A DNA stretch of 21,701 bases from an uncultured Eubacteriales bacterium (GTDB taxonomy: Bacteria; Bacillota; Clostridia; Oscillospirales; Butyricicoccaceae). The position numbers were made by a program, and so were the translations under genes. The notes below the pieces were generated by a model, which was not told the DNA's origin, ran no database searches, and saw only the letters and a program-made list of their open reading frames with translations. The stretch lies in NCBI GenBank assembly GCA_910586105.1, contig CAJUGU010000062.1, positions 1 through 21,701 of the forward strand, written 5' to 3'. Positions 7,861 to 14,532 of the stretch are shown in pieces (position 1 is the first letter of the stretch; each line of letters begins with the position of its first letter).

Positions 7861-7963
7861 ACCCGCGGACGTTGAAGATTCCCGTTTGCTTCGCCTGCGC
7901 AGCGGGCTCCGGGGGCGCCGCCCGCGCAGGCGAGACAATCGGCAATTTTCAATGCTCGCGGGT
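7861..7963. repeat. 103-bp long imperfect inverted repeat
   Basis: Forty-base arms (7861-7900 and 7924-7963) align without gaps at about 80 percent, including perfect blocks ACCCGCG at the outer ends and CGCCTGCGC at the inner ends. A 23-base GC-rich loop joins them. The size and shape suit a miniature inverted-repeat element or a structured RNA; neither is proven. Confidence 0.75.
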
Positions 7964-7965
7964 AA

Positions 7966-8003
7966 AATAGCCAAGCCGGGATATCCTCCCATGCTTGGCT
8001 ATT
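7966..8003 (-). terminator. Hairpin, possible terminator of the HPr gene
   Basis: A perfect 11-bp stem (7966-7976 with 7993-8003) is followed on the minus strand by TTTT that partly belongs to the stem base. It is the best terminator candidate for the HPr transcript, but lies 120 nt after the stop and has a weak T-tract. Confidence 0.4.
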
Positions 8004-8032
8004 ATTCGGATAAGTTGCGCGAAAACGGTTGA

Positions 8033-8105
8033 ACCACTGTACATCGAACGGTACATACAGTGGTGTGGGAGGTCGGCTGCTCAACGAATGGGCGGCCGAC
8101 CTCCC
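8033..8105. repeat. Two consecutive perfect hairpins downstream of HPr
   Basis: Stem one is 9 bp (8033-8041 with 8056-8064). Stem two is 11 bp, GGGAGGTCGGC (8067-8077) with GCCGACCTCCC (8095-8105). Neither has a T-tract. Together with 7861-7963 and 7966-8003 they form an array of four hairpins that fills most of the 7733-8122 gap. Confidence 0.75.
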
Positions 8106-8122
8106 GACCGGTAAAACGGGGA

Positions 8123-8377
8123 TCAAACGGTCTTGAAAACTTCTTCCAGCGCAGCGATCGCTGCCTCTTCGTCGTCGCCGTCGCAGGTGATGGTGAGCAC
8201 GTCGCCGCACTTGACCTTCAGTCCCATGATGGCGAAAATGCGCTTGAGGTCGGCGTCCTGGCCTTCCTTGGTCATGGTCGTTTTGCAGGTGAAGCCCTTA
8301 GCGGCTTTGTTGAGGATGCCGGCGGGGCGGGCGTGCAGGCCTTCTTTGTCGTGAATGGTAACGGTGATGGACTTCAT
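8123..8377 (-). CDS. ptsH: HPr phosphocarrier protein with Arg at position 46
   Basis: The product (84 aa) is the small cytoplasmic PTS carrier that takes phosphate from Enzyme I at His15 and passes it to EIIA domains. His15 lies in the classic GLHARPAG motif (13-20), and the length is normal. The second landmark, around residues 43-53, reads DLKRIFAIMGL. Position 46, which is Ser in Bacillus-type HPr and is phosphorylated by HPr kinase, is Arg46 here. It should therefore work in transport but not in Ser46-based catabolite repression. From memory, Faecalibacterium-type HPr proteins also have KR at this place. The start ATG follows AGGAGG by 8 nt. It has its own promoter (8455-8483) and lies downstream of mtlA, whose EIIA domain is a plausible partner. 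Confidence 0.95.
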   Translation of the reverse strand: MKSITVTIHDKEGLHARPAGILNKAAKGFTCKTTMTKEGQDADLKRIFAIMGLKVKCGDVLTITCDGDDEEAAIAALEEVFKTV

Positions 8378-8454
8378 AATAAATACCTCCTGAAATCTGT
8401 CATTATGACTTGGGAAACGTTGTGAAGCGGGCTTATAACCGCTCGCTATGGAAT

Positions 8455-8483
8455 ATTATATCACGGCTTCCGCCGGAAAGGAA
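8455..8483 (-). promoter_or_regulatory. Extended -10 promoter of the HPr gene
   Basis: On the minus strand TGATATAAT is an extended -10 (TATAAT at 8455-8460). The -35, TTCCTT (8478-8483), is weak. An inverted repeat GGCTTCC/GGAAGCC (8465-8471 with 8480-8486) fills the spacer and covers the -35, a good operator candidate. Confidence 0.7.
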
Positions 8484-8574
8484 GCCCTGCGGCGCAATCG
8501 GGCGGTAAAAAGGTTGACCGTCCGTACCGAAAGGGAGCGCACACCCGGCCCCGCGCCGCAGCGCGCATGGGATT

Positions 8575-8765
8575 GCCGCCTTTGGCGGCGGGTGATTTCC
8601 GCATGCACAGCGGAAATCACGCCTCCGTCGGAACGGAGTGTATCGCGCCTGCGCGATGCATGGAATGGAGACCGAGCCGTCGTGCGCTCCGCGGGAGCGC
8701 AGCGGCGGGATCGGATCTTCCCTGTTCCTGCATCCCCGAAAATCCGTGGATTTTCGGGGATGCGG
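8575..8765. repeat. Array of six consecutive hairpins between mtlA and HPr
   Basis: The perfect stems are 8575-8580/8584-8589 (6 bp), 8592-8602/8610-8620 (11 bp), 8623-8628/8633-8638 (6 bp), 8642-8647/8652-8657 (6 bp), 8684-8690/8694-8700 (7 bp) and 8731-8745/8748-8762 (about 14 bp, extending by G-C and wobble pairs to 8728-8765). The last begins 8 nt after the mtlA stop codon and may end or protect that transcript, though it has no T-tract. The stems differ from one another in sequence. Confidence 0.85.
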
Positions 8766-8772
8766 AGCGCCG

Positions 8773-10659
8773 TTACGAAAGCTGCCCCATCAGGAAATCG
8801 ATATCCGAGCTGGTCTTCATTTTTTCGAGGGCGTCCTCGTCTTCGAGCACGTTGCAGACGTTGCCGAGCAGTTCCAGATGTTCGTCGCCGACGCCTGCGA
8901 TGCCAAAGACCAGATACGCCTTTTCTTCGCCGAAATCGACGCCGTCGGGGTATTGCAGCAGCACAACGCCCGATTTCTTGACGGTTTCCTTCTTCTGGCT
9001 GGTGCCGTGCGGGATCGCAACGCCCATGCCCATATAGGTGCTGACCAGGTTTTCGCGTTCGACCATTGCGTCGGCATAATCGGCTTCGACGTAACCGAGC
9101 TTGGCGAGCAGCGCGCCTGCGGCGCGGATCGCTTCTTCCTTGCTGACGGACGGCAGGCCGGTCTGGATCCCTTCGCGCAGCAGTACGCCGTTCATGGCGC
9201 TGGCAGCCGGCTGCGAGGCGGTTTCCTTGGCGGGCGCTGCGGGAGCAGGTGCGGGCGCGGCGTCATTGCCGCCTGCGAGGGTCTTGTAGAGGTTGTCGAG
9301 GTTGGGATCGGCGAGGAAGTTGTCGATCACAACGAGGGTGACTTGGGGAGCGCAGGCGCGGGCGCGGTCGGCGAGCACGCGCTGGCAGACGACGACGTCG
9401 GCGTCGGCGGGGATATTGTCAACGCTGGAATTGGTGACGGTGAGGTCGGGGCGGGCGGCTTTGATGCGGTTGCGGAACTTGGTCGCGCCCATCGCGCTGG
9501 AACCCATACCGGCGTCGCAGGAGAAGACGACTTTTTTGACGGGACCGGAGACGGCGACGGCTTCCCCGGCGGGGGCGGCGGCGCCCTTGGCTTCGGCCTT
9601 CATGGCCTGCATTTGGCTGGTGGCTTCGTCGAGGTTCTTTGCGCCGCTCATTTTAACGATGGGGGAAGCGATTACGAACGAGACGGCGGCGGCGATGGCG
9701 ACGCCGAGGATGGAAACGAACATGGAATCGCGGGGGGTCATCATGAGGAAGGCAATGATGGAGCCGGGGGCGGCGGGGCCGTTGAGGCCAGCGCCGAACA
9801 GGGAATAGAAGAAGATGGCGGCGGCGTTGCCGACGATGGGGGCAATGATAACGATGGGGTTCATGAGGATATAGGGGAAGTAGATCTCATGGATACCGCC
9901 AAAGAGGTGGATAATGACCGCGCCGGGGGTCGACTGGCGGGTGGTATCGTCCTTGCTGAAGAACATATATGCGAGGAGAACGCCGAGGCCGGGGCCGGGG
10001 TTGGTTTCGAGCATATACATGATGGAGCGGCCGAACTGCTGCACCTGTTCCGCGCCGATGGGGGTAAACACGCCGTGGTTGATGGCGTTATTGAGGAACA
10101 GCACCTTTGCGGGCTCAAGGAAAATGGAAACGAGCGGCAGCAGGCTGTGGGCGATAAGGAAATCGACGCCTGCGGCGAGCACGGCGAGGATGGCGCTCAT
10201 AACGGGGCCGATGGCATAATAACCGAAGATGGCGAGGATCATGCCAAAGATACCGACGGAGAAATTGTTAATGAGCATCTCGAAGCCGACGGGCATATTG
10301 CCGTCCATGGCCTGATCGAACTTTTTGATGACCCAGCCGGCGAGGGGGCCCATGACCATGGCGCCCATGAGCATGGGTTCGCCGTCTATGCCACCGACGC
10401 CTGCGATGCAGCCCATCACGGCGATGGCGCCCATAACGCGGCCGCGGTCGCCGCCGACCATTTTACCGCCTTGGGCGGCGATCAGGACGGGGAGCAGGAA
10501 CTTGAGCATATAGGGTTGGATGGAAGCGAGCTGGGGATTGGGGAACCAGCCTTCTGCGATAAACAGGGCGGTGATGAAGCCCCAGGCGATGAACGCGCCG
10601 ATATTGGGCATGACCATACCGCTGAGGAACTTACCGAAGCGGGACAACTTGTTTTTCAT
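8773..10659 (-). CDS. mtlA: Mannitol-specific PTS permease, EIICBA
   Basis: The product (628 aa) imports mannitol and phosphorylates it to mannitol 1-phosphate at the membrane. All three domains are fused in the order IIC-IIB-IIA, as in E. coli MtlA (637 aa). The IIC domain (about 1-340) is hydrophobic and carries the hallmark GGIHEIYFPY (254-263). The IIB domain starts near 375 with the active-site Cys381 in VVFSCDAGMGSSAMGA. An Ala/Pro-rich linker (about 463-487) leads to IIA, with the phosphorylated His551 in GVAIPHGT. The start ATG follows AAAGGAG by 9 nt. It has its own promoter (10780-10808) and faces a hairpin array on each side. No mannitol-1-phosphate dehydrogenase (mtlD) or MtlR lies in the window, so those functions must be encoded elsewhere. 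The next gene on this strand is HPr. Confidence 0.96.
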   Translation of the reverse strand: MKNKLSRFGKFLSGMVMPNIGAFIAWGFITALFIAEGWFPNPQLASIQPYMLKFLLPVLIAAQGGKMVGGDRGRVMGAIAVMGCIAGVGGIDGEPMLMGAMVMGPLAGWVIKKFDQAMDGNMPVGFEMLINNFSVGIFGMILAIFGYYAIGPVMSAILAVLAAGVDFLIAHSLLPLVSIFLEPAKVLFLNNAINHGVFTPIGAEQVQQFGRSIMYMLETNPGPGLGVLLAYMFFSKDDTTRQSTPGAVIIHLFGGIHEIYFPYILMNPIVIIAPIVGNAAAIFFYSLFGAGLNGPAAPGSIIAFLMMTPRDSMFVSILGVAIAAAVSFVIASPIVKMSGAKNLDEATSQMQAMKAEAKGAAAPAGEAVAVSGPVKKVVFSCDAGMGSSAMGATKFRNRIKAARPDLTVTNSSVDNIPADADVVVCQRVLADRARACAPQVTLVVIDNFLADPNLDNLYKTLAGGNDAAPAPAPAAPAKETASQPAASAMNGVLLREGIQTGLPSVSKEEAIRAAGALLAKLGYVEADYADAMVERENLVSTYMGMGVAIPHGTSQKKETVKKSGVVLLQYPDGVDFGEEKAYLVFGIAGVGDEHLELLGNVCNVLEDEDALEKMKTSSDIDFLMGQLS

Positions 10660-10779
10660 GGTTTCGCACTCCTTTTCTGTCCGTGAGGGGGTGGGTAGGA
10701 ACCGGCCAGCCTCAAGCCAAAGGCGATCGCTGCAAAAAGGAAGGCAAGCTCCAAACGAACGGGATGTGAATTTGTTTTG

Positions 10780-10808
10780 ATGATATCATTGTAAAAGGAA
10801 ATCGCCAA
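10780..10808 (-). promoter_or_regulatory. Promoter of mtlA
   Basis: On the minus strand TTGGCG (10803-10808) and TATCAT (10780-10785) are 17 nt apart. The leader is about 110 nt. TTGACT at 10815-10820 with TACAAT has a 22-nt spacer and was judged less likely. Confidence 0.55.
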
Positions 10809-10992
10809 AATCGCAAGTCAAGGATACCAGACGCATGGCGCCAGAAGATAGTGCCAAAGGGCAGCTTATAGCCAAAACGCGCAAAGGCGCGCCCCCAAAA
10901 TCCGTCAAAACGCCCAACCCCAAACCCGAACGCGGACACATCCGGCCCCTTTGTCACCATCTCCTGGCGCCAAACCCACCAGAGGGCTTCCG

Positions 10993-11212
10993 CCGGGGTC
11001 ACAGACCCCGGGCCCCGAGATGCTGACGCATCTCCCCTCGCCTGCGGGCGGGACGAGGGATGGAGGTCCACCCGCCAAATACGCCGGGCAGTCCATACCC
11101 CGCTGAAAGGACAATGTCAGCGGGGTATGGCCGCCGCCTGATGCAGCCCCCTGCGAAGAAACCGCGCAGGCGGCCGCGAACCGGCTGGCAGAACGACGCC
11201 AGCCGGTTCGCG
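10993..11212. repeat. Array of six hairpins upstream of mtlA
   Basis: The perfect stems are 10993-11000/11004-11011 (8 bp), 11017-11023/11028-11034 (7 bp), 11035-11040/11054-11059 (6 bp), 11093-11106/11117-11130 (14 bp), 11150-11155/11165-11170 (6 bp) and 11175-11189/11198-11212 (15 bp). The array sits between the divergent mtlA and YwqG-like genes, outside both promoters. The rest of the 10660-11499 gap is C-rich on the plus strand and shows no convincing gene. Confidence 0.85.
11017..11060. repeat. Short GC-rich hairpin repeat, copy 2
   Basis: It matches 15-58: the same hairpin core with one inserted base, followed by CGCCTGCGGGCGGG. It forms two members of the hairpin array upstream of mtlA. 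Confidence 0.5.
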
Positions 11213-11360
11213 CCGCTTTCAAAGAACGTCACCATACCGCCGCCGCAAATCTTCCTTCAAAACCGAAAAAGCGTTCCAAACGCCGCAGCTTTACCCGTTT
11301 CTGCCCAGCTTACCAGCCCCAAAATTGCAGCAAACACGATTGCACCCCCATGTCCGGCGG

Positions 11361-11389
11361 TTGACGTTTGCCGCCGACCGTGATAAAAT
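11361..11389 (+). promoter_or_regulatory. Promoter of the YwqG-like/nucleoside phosphorylase pair
   Basis: TTGACG (11361-11366) and TAAAAT (11384-11389) are 17 nt apart. The ATG at 11368 lies inside this promoter, which supports the downstream start at 11500. Confidence 0.75.
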
Positions 11390-11499
11390 GGATACAACAA
11401 ATCGGGATCTGGATTGCAGCCACAGGGAACCGCAGCGCGCCGCCAACCACGGAATGGCACGCTTCCCTTTCGGCTGCAAGCGCCGAAAGGAGAAACGTT

Positions 11500-12462
11500 A
11501 TGACGAACATGGAAAAGATACGGCTTTGTCAACAGGTTGTGGACGAAATACAGGCGCAAAGCAAACGCCCGCTGTGCCGCCTGCACCTCAGCAAACGGCC
11601 GTTTGGCGTTGCGGACAGCCATTTAGGCGGGACGCCTTATGTGCCGCATGATGGTCAGATCCCCACGGATGTAAAGGGCAGTCAGCTCTGGCTGTGCGCG
11701 CAGATCAATTTTGCGCAGCTGCCCCGGCTGGAAGGCTTCCCGGAATCGGGCATCCTGCAAATCTTTCTGGAAGACTGGCATTTCGGAGATTTCGGCTTGG
11801 AAGCCGACACCTTCCCGCCGCAGGAATATTGGCGCGCGGTGTATTATCCCGAGATCGACCCGACCGTGACCATGGAGGAATGCGACGCAAAAATGGCCAT
11901 CCCGTGGGCGGAAGCCAAGCGCAGCAATATGCCGCGTCCGGCGAACAAATTTGACTTGCAGGATATCGAGCGCGGGGACGACAGCCTGTGGCGCTGCCCG
12001 GAGGTTCCGTTAAAGGTGGAATTCCAGGACGCAGAGCACGAAGGCGTCACCTATGAAGACTTCCGTTTCGAGCAGCTTTTCGCCGCGGCGCTGAACGCGC
12101 GGCTTCCGGACGCCGACCCGGACGAATTCATGCCTTATGAACTGGACGACGAAACCCCGGCGGAGCGGGAAGCCCTGGAAAAGCTGCGCGGGCAGATCGC
12201 GGGCGGCGGCTGCAAGATCGGCGGGTATCCGAACTATCTACAGGACGATCCCCGCCTGTACGACGACGAAAACGAGGGCTGGGCGGACTGCGGCACGCTG
12301 CTCCTCCAACTCTATGACGACATCTGGGACTACCCGCAGGAGGAGATCGCCGACGGCCGGGGGCTTTATTTAAACGGCGGGCCGCTCAACTTTATGATCC
12401 GGGCCGAGGACTTGAAAAACCGGGATTTTTCCCACATCCTGGCGCAATGGGCCTGCACTTGA
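11500..12462 (+). CDS. YwqG/DUF1963 family protein
   Basis: The product (320 aa) belongs to the DUF1963 (YwqG) family, whose biochemical role is not established. Family landmarks are DSHLGGTPYVP (39-49), QLWLCAQINFAQLP (62-75), GFPESGILQIFL (79-90) and, in the C-terminal half, KIGGYPNYLQDDPR and the acidic WADCGTLLLQLYDD. It is acidic, soluble and has no signal peptide. The reading frame is open from an ATG at 11368, but that codon falls within the promoter. The ATG at 11500 follows AAAGGAG by 7 nt and gives a normal N-terminus (MTNMEKIRLC). The stop is 27 nt before the nucleoside phosphorylase gene, so the two are probably co-transcribed. Confidence 0.88.
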   Translation: MTNMEKIRLCQQVVDEIQAQSKRPLCRLHLSKRPFGVADSHLGGTPYVPHDGQIPTDVKGSQLWLCAQINFAQLPRLEGFPESGILQIFLEDWHFGDFGLEADTFPPQEYWRAVYYPEIDPTVTMEECDAKMAIPWAEAKRSNMPRPANKFDLQDIERGDDSLWRCPEVPLKVEFQDAEHEGVTYEDFRFEQLFAAALNARLPDADPDEFMPYELDDETPAEREALEKLRGQIAGGGCKIGGYPNYLQDDPRLYDDENEGWADCGTLLLQLYDDIWDYPQEEIADGRGLYLNGGPLNFMIRAEDLKNRDFSHILAQWACT

Positions 12463-12489
12463 CCCGGACAACCGGAAAGGGGTACCGAA

Positions 12490-13251
12490 ATGATATTGGA
12501 ACATGAATACCCGGTCTGCGAGCGTGACACAAACCGGAAACCCTTGATCCATCCGGCAGACTTCCTGCAAAAGACGCTTCCGGAACGCTGTGTGCTTACA
12601 TTTTTTCGGAAAGAGCTGGAACAGCTTGCCGCAGACCAAAACCTGCCCGTTCTGGGACACCTTCATTCCGAAATCCTTGATATCCCGATTTACGGAGCGC
12701 CCGCAAAAGGCGTCTGCATAACGATGCCGTTCTGCACCGCCCCGGGCGCGGCGTCGACGCTCGAAGAACTCCACGCAATGGGGTGCAATAAATTTGTGAT
12801 TTGCGGCGGCGCAGGCGCGATCAAACGGGATTCCTGCGTGGGCGAAATCATTGTCCCAACGGCTGCGGTGCGGGACGAAGGCACATCCTATCATTATCTG
12901 GAGCCTTCCCGCGAAGTGGATTGCCATAGCGCCGCCGTGTCTGCCGTGACCGCCGGTTTGGACAGGCTGGGGATACCCTATACGACCGGCAAAACATGGA
13001 CAACGGACGCGATTTATCGGGAAACGCCGGAAATGATCGAGCGGCGCAGAAAGGAAGGCTGCGTCACCGTTGAAATGGAAGCCGCCGCATTTCTCGCCGT
13101 ATCGAAATATTACGGCCTGCCGTTGGCGCAGCTGTTGTATGCGGGCGACGACGTAAGCGGCGATACCTGGGACACCCGGAACTGGAACCGCCAAAAAGGC
13201 GTGCGGGCCAACCTGATCGCCGCCTCCCTGCAACTGGTCGAGGACTTGTAA
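12490..13251 (+). CDS. Nucleoside phosphorylase (uridine phosphorylase-like)
   Basis: The product (253 aa) belongs to the PNP/UDP phosphorylase superfamily, which splits nucleosides with phosphate into base and ribose 1-phosphate in the cytoplasm. The superfamily pattern is visible: KFVICGGAGAI (101-111) for phosphate and ribose binding, VRDEGTSYHY (127-136), TWTTDAIYRETPEMI (169-183), and TVEMEAAAF (193-201), whose Glu-Met-Glu contacts the ribose. The TTDA and RDEGTSYHY pattern points to uridine-phosphorylase-like members rather than MTA/SAH nucleosidase, but the base specificity cannot be read from sequence alone. The ATG follows GAAAGG closely. It is the second gene of a pair with the YwqG-like gene, and a bidirectional terminator lies 130 nt downstream. 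Confidence 0.9.
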   Translation: MILEHEYPVCERDTNRKPLIHPADFLQKTLPERCVLTFFRKELEQLAADQNLPVLGHLHSEILDIPIYGAPAKGVCITMPFCTAPGAASTLEELHAMGCNKFVICGGAGAIKRDSCVGEIIVPTAAVRDEGTSYHYLEPSREVDCHSAAVSAVTAGLDRLGIPYTTGKTWTTDAIYRETPEMIERRRKEGCVTVEMEAAAFLAVSKYYGLPLAQLLYAGDDVSGDTWDTRNWNRQKGVRANLIAASLQLVEDL

Positions 13252-13380
13252 ATAGAACCGCCGCGTTCGCCGCATGGACGGAACCCCGCGCGGCAACCTT
13301 AAATTGGCCCAGCTGTGTAGCGTAGGAAGCCCGCGCTTCCCTTTAGACTTCCCCACCCTGCATATTTCATGCACGATCGA

Positions 13381-13429
13381 CAAAAAGCATCCTGTTTCGC
13401 GCAGCAGCGCGATGGCAGGATGCTTTTTG
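13381..13429. terminator. Bidirectional rho-independent terminator
   Basis: A perfect 14-bp stem, CAAAAAGCATCCTG (13381-13394) with its complement (13416-13429), carries A- and T-tracts that serve either strand. It lies between the convergent nucleoside phosphorylase and membrane protein genes. A smaller 6-bp hairpin (13325-13340) precedes it. The rest of the 13252-13501 gap shows nothing. Confidence 0.92.
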
Positions 13430-13501
13430 CAAGCCCTGAAAAGAAATCCGTAAAGGGATCAAAAGGCAGGGGGATAAGAAGCTCGGAAACCGCAGGCTGA
13501 A

Positions 13502-14032
13502 TCAATGTTCTTCGGATTCCAGCTCGCGTTCGATTTTCGCCCTGCGCCGTTTTGCCACCCGGAACCACAGGTACAAGGCCGCATACATCATCAGGAAGAT
13601 CGACAGGAAGACCGAACCGCACAGCACCGACACGATCAGCGCCAGACTGGAAGCGCTCGTCTGCCCGTATTGCTGATAGACCATGATCCCGCCGCAAATC
13701 AGCGCGCCGCCCAGCGCAGCCAGTACGGATAACCCCAGATAATGGCTGTGCGGGAACCGGTCCATCTCGGCATAACGGCTGTTATCGTCCCCAAACCCCT
13801 TGCGTACCATCAGGATCAGGCTGAGGATATTTGCCGCTATGAAAACCAGAAATTCCACCGGACGCACGGGCGACGCGGCCCCTCCCGCCGCGATGGAAAA
13901 CGACAAGTCTGTAATTTGCAGCACCAGATCGAAAGCGATACCGAACGACAACACAAAGTAGGCGATCCGGTAGATGTTGTTGATTTCGGCCTGTACCCGT
14001 TCATCCTTTGGCCGTTTGGCAAAATATTTCAT
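13502..14032 (-). CDS. Small four-helix membrane protein paired with an XRE regulator
   Basis: This 176-aa protein has likely helices at about residues 22-42, 58-76, 98-120 and 130-158, a basic N-terminus (KYFAKRPKDERVQAEINNIYR) and a charged C-terminal tail (KRRRAKIERELESEEH). This form, with KDERV near the start, is common in Bacillota as the partner of a small YgzD/YozG-type HTH protein. It may be one of the DUF6773-like families, but I am not certain of the name. No function is known to me. The ATG follows AAAGGAGG. It is probably the second gene of a two-gene transcript starting at the promoter 14376-14404. The 124-nt gap between the genes contains a 6-bp hairpin (14090-14095 with 14105-14110). 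Confidence 0.85.
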   Translation of the reverse strand: MKYFAKRPKDERVQAEINNIYRIAYFVLSFGIAFDLVLQITDLSFSIAAGGAASPVRPVEFLVFIAANILSLILMVRKGFGDDNSRYAEMDRFPHSHYLGLSVLAALGGALICGGIMVYQQYGQTSASSLALIVSVLCGSVFLSIFLMMYAALYLWFRVAKRRRAKIERELESEEH

Positions 14033-14156
14033 GAAAAAAACCTCCTTTTGTCCCCGGCGGCGCAGGATTTCCCGCGCATCTGGGGAATCGCAGGCAAACG
14101 CCCTGCCTGCATGGGCGAATCATTCGGAAAGCGCCGGTGAACGTCCTGCGGGCGGC

Positions 14157-14351
14157 TTACTCCTCCCAAAACAGCTCGTCAAGCGTTTTCCCCAGCACTT
14201 TACAAATTTGGATGCACAGCTTGAGCGTCGGGTTATAGCCGCCGGCCTCAATCAAACCGATCGTTTGCCGGGTCACGCCGACGGCATCGGCGAGCTGTGC
14301 CTGCGACAGGTCGTGCTCCACCCGCGCGAGCTTCAGCTTTTTGTTTTTCAT
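14157..14351 (-). CDS. Small XRE-family (YgzD/YozG-type) transcriptional regulator
   Basis: The product is 64 aa and almost entirely a Cro/C1-type helix-turn-helix domain. The HTH is at about residues 17-37 (QAQLADAVGVTRQTIGLIEAG), followed by the typical NPTLKLCIQICKVLGKTLDELFWEE tail. Minimal regulators of this kind usually sit upstream of a small membrane protein gene, as here, and often repress their own operon. Autoregulation is inferred; the promoter overlaps short inverted motifs such as GTATAC. The ATG follows GTGAGGTG. Confidence 0.93.
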   Translation of the reverse strand: MKNKKLKLARVEHDLSQAQLADAVGVTRQTIGLIEAGGYNPTLKLCIQICKVLGKTLDELFWEE

Positions 14352-14375
14352 TCCATCACCTCACCTGATGCTATG

Positions 14376-14404
14376 AGTATACAATATCCCGGGCGGAATG
14401 TCAA
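14376..14404 (-). promoter_or_regulatory. Consensus promoter of the XRE/membrane protein pair
   Basis: On the minus strand TTGACA (14399-14404) and TATACT (14376-14381) are 17 nt apart. The bases after the -10 (TATACTCATAG) resemble those at the MATE and four-helix protein promoters. Confidence 0.88.
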
Positions 14405-14479
14405 GTATATGTTGCAAAATAAATTTTAAACATTGCGTCCGGCAATCTTTAAAATGCATCTTGCAAACGTCCGCAGACG

Positions 14480-14516
14480 AAAAAACGGAGCCTTCCGCCA
14501 GACGCAGAAGGCTCCG
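14480..14516 (-). terminator. Terminator of the trp operon
   Basis: On the minus strand a perfect 10-bp stem (14507-14516 with 14486-14495, 11-nt loop) is followed by six T residues (14480-14485). It lies about 120 nt after the trpA stop, beyond the dispersed repeat copy. Confidence 0.9.
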
Positions 14517-14532
14517 CCGCATTTGAATTCCT

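Noticed and set aside
7861..8105. CRISPR or integron-like attC array
   Set aside because: The units have no constant repeat sequence or regular spacing, and no cas or integrase gene is present in the window.
8728..8765. Rho-independent terminator for mtlA
   Set aside because: The stem is long and well placed, but no T-tract follows on the minus strand. It was listed only as a hairpin.
8638..10686. 682-codon plus-strand frame opposite mtlA
   Set aside because: Its low-complexity Gly/Asp/His composition is typical of the antisense of a membrane protein gene, and mtlA is unmistakable.
10712..11071. 119-codon minus-strand frame in the gap upstream of mtlA
   Set aside because: It runs through the mtlA promoter and part of the hairpin array, and shows no recognisable family or ribosome binding site.
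12370..13383. 337-codon minus-strand frame opposite the nucleoside phosphorylase
   Set aside because: It is a shadow frame without family similarity; the plus-strand gene carries clear motifs.
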